Assembly: GCA_036584565.1 (NCBI GenBank)
Contig: JAZHDF010000040.1
Location: 1 to 23,336 of the forward strand
Length of the DNA: 23,336 bases
Source: UBA9337 sp036584565
Lineage (GTDB): Bacteria; Patescibacteriota; Minisyncoccia; Moranbacterales; UBA9337
Direction of reading: 5' to 3'
Below, piece after piece: positions 19,941 to 23,336 of the stretch (position 1 is its first letter; every line of letters starts with the position of its first letter). The translations under genes were made by a program, and so were the position numbers. A model generated the notes under the pieces. It searched no databases. It saw nothing but the letters and a program-made list of their open reading frames with translations, and was not told where the DNA came from.

Positions 19941-22115
19941 ATGTTTGAGCTCGAAACCAAAATTGAAGAATTTCTCCCTACTCGCCCCAAGCAAGTTGAA
20001 AAACTCAAAAAATTGGGGATTTTTGCGGTGAGGGATTTTTTGTGGCATTTCCCCAATCGCTATGACGATTTGTCCAAGATTTTAAATATCTCCGAGCTAA
20101 AACCCGAGGAGCCCGCCACTGTCAGCGGAGAGATTGTCAAATTCGGGTTAAAAAGAAGCTGGCGAAAAAAAATCAGCATTATCGAAATTTATCTGCAAGA
20201 TGAGACAGGGATAATTCGCGCCACTTGGTTTAATCAAAAATATTTGATTGACATTTTTGCCAAACACAAAAATCTGCGCCTGAGCGGAAAAATTAAATCG
20301 GATAAAAACGGGTTTTATATTTCCAATCCAACTTGGGAAATCGCTGAAAAAAGACCCAACCACACGGGACGAATCGTGCCGATTTACCCGGAAACCAAAG
20401 GTATTAGTTCCAAATGGTTGCGTTGGCAAATAGAAAATATTTTCAGGCATGATTTTGAGATCGAAGACCCGCTGGATAGAGAGATTCTAAAAAAATATCA
20501 TCTCCCCTCTCTCAAAAAAGCTCTCTATGATATCCATTTTCCCCAATCGGAAAATTCTTATTTGGTGGCCCAAAAAAGATTCGCTTTTTTTGATATGTTT
20601 CTCCTTCAACTTCGCGCCTTGGAAATCAAAAAGATTTTCAAAGAAGAAAAAGCTATCGCCTTGAAAACAAAAAAAGAAATTGAACAAAAATTTCTTGACT
20701 CCCTGCCTTTTCAGCTAACCAATGATCAAAAAAAGGCTTATCGAGAAATCAAGGAAGACTTGGCCAAGCCTCATCCGATGAACAGACTTTTAAACGGGGA
20801 TGTCGGCTCAGGCAAAACAATAGTATCCGTCCTTTCCGCTCTGCAGGCGGCAACAAACGGCTTTCAGGTGGCAATTATGGCGCCCACCGAGGTTTTGGCT
20901 TTTCAGCATTTTAAGAATTTTTCTAAGCTCTTGTCGGATTTTAATGTTTCTGTCGGACTTTTGACCAACACCTACAAAATGGTAAATATTAATCGGGAAA
21001 GTGTCATCGGTCAAAAGTTATCAGTCATTAAAATAAATTCAAAAATTTCAGAAAATAAAAATTTAAAAATTAAAAGTTATTCTTCAATTACAGAGAAACT
21101 AACGCGCGATAAAATACTGGAAAATATAAAAAATGGCGCCACTAATATAGTTATCGGCACTCACGCTATTATCCAAAAAGATATTCGTTTTAAAAATCTG
21201 GCACTCATTATCATCGACGAACAACATCGCTTCGGAATAGCCCAAAGGAGCTATCTCCAACAAAAATCTTCCGAAATAAACGACGGCATAAAAAACAAAA
21301 TTCCCCATTTCTTGACTATGACCGCCACCCCTATCCCCCGCACTATCTCAATGACTCTTTTGGGCAGTTTGGATGTTTCTTTGATTACCGAAATGCCCAA
21401 AAATCGCAAACCGATTATTACTCAAATGGTTTTGCCAACCAAACAAAATGAAATTTATAATTTTATCAAAGAAGAAATCAAAAAAGGCCGCCAAGCTTTT
21501 GTTATTTTGCCATTGGTGGAAGAATCGGAAAAATTATCCGAACTCAAAGCGGCGATTTCCGAACATGAGCGCCTCTCCCGGGATGTTTTTCCGGAATTCA
21601 AATTGGGACTCCTCCATGGTCGGATGAAAGGCAAGGAAAAAGAAGCCATAATGCTTTCTTTCAAAAAAAGAGAGATTGATATTTTGGTTTCCACTTCGGT
21701 AATCGAAGTGGGGATCGACATCCCCAATGCCACTGTGATGATAATCGAGGAAGCGCATCGTTTCGGACTCTCTCAATTGCATCAATTTCGCGGTCGAGTT
21801 GGTCGTGGCGAGCATCAGTCTTATTGTTTTTTGTTCGCCAAAACCAAAACCGACCGTTTGAATATCTTGGAAAAATATACCGACGGCTTTAAGGTGGCCC
21901 AAAAAGATTTAGAGCTCCGCGGTCCGGGGGATTTTATCGGCACTCGTCAATCCGGCTTGGCCGACAGCACTTTACAAAATATTACCAACATCAAAATGAT
22001 AAAGTATGCCTCCCAAGAAGCCGAAAAAATAATCGCCACAGATCCTACGCTCACCAAGCACCCGGCGCTAAAAAAAGCTCTTGCCAAAATGGAAGAAAAT
22101 ATTCATTTGGAGTAA
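19941..22115 (+). CDS. recG: ATP-dependent DNA helicase RecG
   Basis: RecG is a double-stranded DNA translocase that remodels stalled forks and branched DNA. The 724-residue product has the wedge/OB domain (about 60-150: ELKPEEPATVSGEIVKF, IIEIYLQDETGIIRATWFNQKYL), the helicase core with Walker A GDVGSGKT (about 286), DEQH box IIIDEQHRFG, TATPIPRT, and GLLHGRMKGKEKE, STSVIEVGIDIPNA, QFRGRVGRGEHQSYC, and the C-terminal ELRGPGDFIGTRQSG. I start at MFELETKIEE, not at 19866, because the upstream frame crosses a repeat and the promoter. Between the Walker A and DEQH regions an extra lysine- and serine-rich stretch (about NINRESVIGQKLSVIKINSK onward) lengthens the protein. Confidence 0.96.
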   Translation: MFELETKIEEFLPTRPKQVEKLKKLGIFAVRDFLWHFPNRYDDLSKILNISELKPEEPATVSGEIVKFGLKRSWRKKISIIEIYLQDETGIIRATWFNQKYLIDIFAKHKNLRLSGKIKSDKNGFYISNPTWEIAEKRPNHTGRIVPIYPETKGISSKWLRWQIENIFRHDFEIEDPLDREILKKYHLPSLKKALYDIHFPQSENSYLVAQKRFAFFDMFLLQLRALEIKKIFKEEKAIALKTKKEIEQKFLDSLPFQLTNDQKKAYREIKEDLAKPHPMNRLLNGDVGSGKTIVSVLSALQAATNGFQVAIMAPTEVLAFQHFKNFSKLLSDFNVSVGLLTNTYKMVNINRESVIGQKLSVIKINSKISENKNLKIKSYSSITEKLTRDKILENIKNGATNIVIGTHAIIQKDIRFKNLALIIIDEQHRFGIAQRSYLQQKSSEINDGIKNKIPHFLTMTATPIPRTISMTLLGSLDVSLITEMPKNRKPIITQMVLPTKQNEIYNFIKEEIKKGRQAFVILPLVEESEKLSELKAAISEHERLSRDVFPEFKLGLLHGRMKGKEKEAIMLSFKKREIDILVSTSVIEVGIDIPNATVMIIEEAHRFGLSQLHQFRGRVGRGEHQSYCFLFAKTKTDRLNILEKYTDGFKVAQKDLELRGPGDFIGTRQSGLADSTLQNITNIKMIKYASQEAEKIIATDPTLTKHPALKKALAKMEENIHLE

Positions 22116-22125
22116 AAAATAAAAT

Positions 22126-22155
22126 GAGGGATTGACCTAGATAGGTCAATCCCTC
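22126..22155. terminator. Terminator between recG and converging genes
   Basis: A perfect 13-base-pair stem GAGGGATTGACCT/AGGTCAATCCCTC with loop AGAT. The T-rich side is on the minus strand, so it best serves the gene at 22169, but it can also stop recG transcripts. Confidence 0.85.
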
Positions 22156-22168
22156 GCCCCGAAAAACA

Positions 22169-22531
22169 TTATCTCTTTTCAAAAAAAATTCCGAAACTGT
22201 CGCCGGGAAACAGAATAATTTCATCCTGCTCCATTTGACAATTTGGACACATCGTGGAAAATTTTATAGAAATTTTCTTTGGAGAGTGATATAACAAAAA
22301 ATTATTCACCTCCGCTTTGAGACAATTTTCATTCTCGGAAATCCTTTTGCTGCAATAGGAGCAAACTTCCCTGATTTTTTTTATTTCTCCGCTGTACTCC
22401 TCGCTTAAAAGCTCACATTTTTCATCAAAAAAAGACACCCTAACCTTTACATTTTGCAAGCTGGAAACTTGTGCTATAAGATAAGCATCCAGCTTAAATC
22501 CCTTTCCTTCACAAGAAAATTCCAAGGCCAT
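22169..22531 (-). CDS. Unknown protein with paired CxxC motifs
   Basis: The 120-residue protein has CSYC near residue 58 and MCPNC near residue 94, a spacing that fits one zinc-ribbon-like site. The rest is beta-strand-rich (LDAYLIAQVSSLQNVKVRVSFFD, KISIKFSTMC). The start is well supported by AAGGAGGAAATAG before the ATG. It begins 15 bases after the stop of the gene at 22547-22876, so both form one operon under the promoter at 22944-22972. I do not recognise the family. Confidence 0.65.
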   Translation of the reverse strand: MALEFSCEGKGFKLDAYLIAQVSSLQNVKVRVSFFDEKCELLSEEYSGEIKKIREVCSYCSKRISENENCLKAEVNNFLLYHSPKKISIKFSTMCPNCQMEQDEIILFPGDSFGIFFEKR

Positions 22532-22546
22532 CTATTTCCTCCTTCT

Positions 22547-22876
22547 TTAGAAGATGTAAGTTTGCCTTACAACATGAACCCTGGTTGGTCCGATTGGCCT
22601 CTCCAAAATTGTAAACATCCCGTTTTTTATGTAAAAAGGAATGCCCACTTTTATCTCCTCCGTTCGCCTTTTGAGATGAATGTGCAAATAGGCGCAACTC
22701 TCCCTTTTCAAAGGAGCTTCTCTGAACCAAAACACTTTCCCGCCAAACATAAACGGGACATTGTACTGCAAAATATGAAATTCCGGCGGTCCGGAGAAAA
22801 ATAATAATCCGCCTTTGCCTCCTTCCAATGTTGCCGGCCAATCGAAGCCCTCGATAATCTTTCCGGGATATTTCAT
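22547..22876 (-). CDS. Unknown protein, first gene of a two-gene operon
   Basis: The 109-residue product is soluble and beta-rich, with many aromatic residues (KYPGKIIEGFDWPATLEGG, LLFFSGPPEFHILQYNVPFMFGGKVFWF, KVGIPFYIKNGMFTILE). I see no known domain. The start is supported by GAGGTG about 7 bases before the ATG. It is preferred over the overlapping frame at 22509-22955, which is out of phase, lacks a binding site and has low-quality composition. The next gene's ribosome binding site overlaps its end, indicating coupling. Confidence 0.6.
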   Translation of the reverse strand: MKYPGKIIEGFDWPATLEGGKGGLLFFSGPPEFHILQYNVPFMFGGKVFWFREAPLKRESCAYLHIHLKRRTEEIKVGIPFYIKNGMFTILERPIGPTRVHVVRQTYIF

Positions 22877-22919
22877 AACGCACCTCTTTTTTAAAAAAAA
22901 GAACTAAACATTTTCTCCC

Positions 22920-22948
22920 TTGACCACACCCTGAAACCGGTTTATAAT
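22920..22948 (+). promoter_or_regulatory. Consensus promoter facing right
   Basis: TTGACC and TATAAT are spaced by exactly 17 bases. Transcription should start near 22955 and read into the T-box-like RNA. The -10 overlaps that of the opposing promoter by all but one base. Confidence 0.8.
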
Positions 22949-22972
22949 ACATCATAGCTAAAATTAAATCAA
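22944..22972 (-). promoter_or_regulatory. Consensus promoter facing left
   Basis: Minus-strand TTGATT and TATTAT are spaced by 17 bases. It should drive the two-gene operon at 22876-22169 with a leader of about 60 bases. Confidence 0.75.
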
Positions 22973-23135
22973 GCCTTGAGGCAAACTAACCAATTGCGGA
23001 GCTTGTGTTTTTAGCGGATTTAGCAAGATAAATCCGCATAAGTCGCCCAAATAAAACCGGGAAGCTGAGTGGAACCGTCCTCTTACAAAGGGACCTCGGC
23101 AATTCTAAGTTTTGTTTTGGCGGTTTTATTTTAGT
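22955..23135 (+). ncRNA. Structured RNA with T-box-like antiterminator
   Basis: Downstream of a consensus promoter, GCTGAG (23064-23069) pairs with CTCGGC (23095-23100). A 7-base bulge TGGAACC (23070-23076) follows on the 5' side, then GTCC (23077-23080) pairs with GGAC (23091-23094). Helix, UGGNACC bulge and second helix are the layout of the T-box antiterminator, in which the bulge pairs with an uncharged tRNA's NCCA end. UGGA would select a tRNA with U73, as in glycine, cysteine or threonine tRNAs of some bacteria. Around it AAATAAAACCG pairs with CGGTTTTATTT. Upstream is a 9-base-pair hairpin (23018-23041). I cannot assign a specifier codon or a classical stem I, so another RNA class remains possible. 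Confidence 0.5.
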
Positions 23136-23285
23136 TAAAAGTTAAAAATGCAAAGTTAAAAATTACAATTTAAATTTAAAAGTTCATGAAAGCATTAAAT
23201 TTTGATATTTTAAAAATTAAAAAATGCTCAACTTTTAATTGTTAATTGCCATTTTTAATTTTTAACTTTTAATTTTAAATTAAGG
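23134..23285. repeat. A+T-rich repeats before the last gene
   Basis: AGTTAAAA/AAGTTAAAAA-type units occur on the left and their reverse complements (TTTTTAACTTTTAA) on the right, so the stretch is loosely palindromic. No gene is visible. Confidence 0.6.
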
Positions 23286-23290
23286 GTCTT

Positions 23291-23313
23291 GTATAGCAAA
23301 TTTATGCTATACT
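23291..23313 (+). promoter_or_regulatory. Promoter with overlapping inverted repeat
   Basis: GTATAGCA (23291-23298) mirrors TGCTATAC (23305-23312). The right arm is also an extended -10 (TGCTATACT), so a repressor bound to the palindrome would cover the promoter. Confidence 0.5.
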
Positions 23314-23326
23314 GTTAAAAAAGACC

Positions 23327-23336
23327 ATGAAATATA
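23327..23336 (+). CDS. Start of a gene cut by the window edge
   Basis: ATG AAA TAT follows an extended -10 promoter by 13 bases, so a gene coding MKY... probably begins here with a very short leader. Nothing can be said of its function. Confidence 0.35.

Noticed and set aside
22509..22955. 148-codon frame overlapping the unknown genes
   Set aside because: It overlaps two genes with good ribosome binding sites, crosses their boundary and the promoter, and has an unnatural composition.

Overview
The window looks like a piece of a small-genome bacterium of the Candidate Phyla Radiation (Patescibacteria, probably a Parcubacteria-like lineage). I infer this from gene style, not from a database match: modest G+C, ordinary stop usage (TAA, TAG and TGA all end genes, so TGA is not recoded), several tiny GIY-YIG proteins, a ComEC split into two overlapping genes, a sortase with calcium-binding repeats, and spacers full of palindromes and 7-base repeats.

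Layout. 1-970: an intact tRNA-Ser(GCU) lies between two GIY-YIG nuclease-like ORFs, and each ORF is bracketed on its far side by a broken copy of the same tRNA. 1131-2490: a small membrane protein gene with an in-frame amber, a DUF488-like gene and a GNAT acetyltransferase. 2655-3883: the trans-translation pair smpB and ssrA (tmRNA), with a third GIY-YIG gene between them. 3994-5209: infC-rpmI-rplT, with 7-base repeat arrays before infC and between rpmI and rplT. 5333-9917 (minus): pheS, a four-helix-bundle gene, pheT, then two small membrane-protein genes. 10062-13039 (minus): a surface protein with a sortase-like tail followed by a sortase. 13232-16171 (minus): greA, tRNA-Glu(CUC) with a broken 3' copy nearby, a 43-codon ORF behind a structured leader, a CBS-pair protein and a DEDDh exonuclease. 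16532-18848 (minus): ComEC split into a beta-lactamase-fold protein and a membrane channel. 19041-19619 (minus): a G+C-richer PEP-CTERM protein with its own promoter and terminator, probably acquired. 19941-22115: recG, with a promoter so close that the message should be leaderless or nearly so. 22169-22876 (minus): two unknown genes. 22920-23135: divergent promoters sharing one -10 region, the plus-strand one leading into an RNA with a T-box-like antiterminator. A new gene seems to begin at 23327.

How the parts relate. Most genes are core functions: translation (infC, rpmI, rplT, pheS, pheT, tRNAs), ribosome rescue (smpB, ssrA), transcript elongation (greA), DNA repair (recG) and DNA uptake (comEC). 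The accessory layer is the cell surface (sortase and substrate, PEP-CTERM protein) and a set of small insertions. The strongest candidate for an undescribed system is the link between small GIY-YIG genes and tRNA or tmRNA genes. All three GIY-YIG ORFs adjoin such a gene, and two are bordered by duplicated tRNA pieces, as if a tiny element inserts at tRNAs while leaving one intact copy. The second candidate is a family of 7-base repeat arrays placed at gene junctions, several of them arranged so that transcripts could fold into long hairpins.
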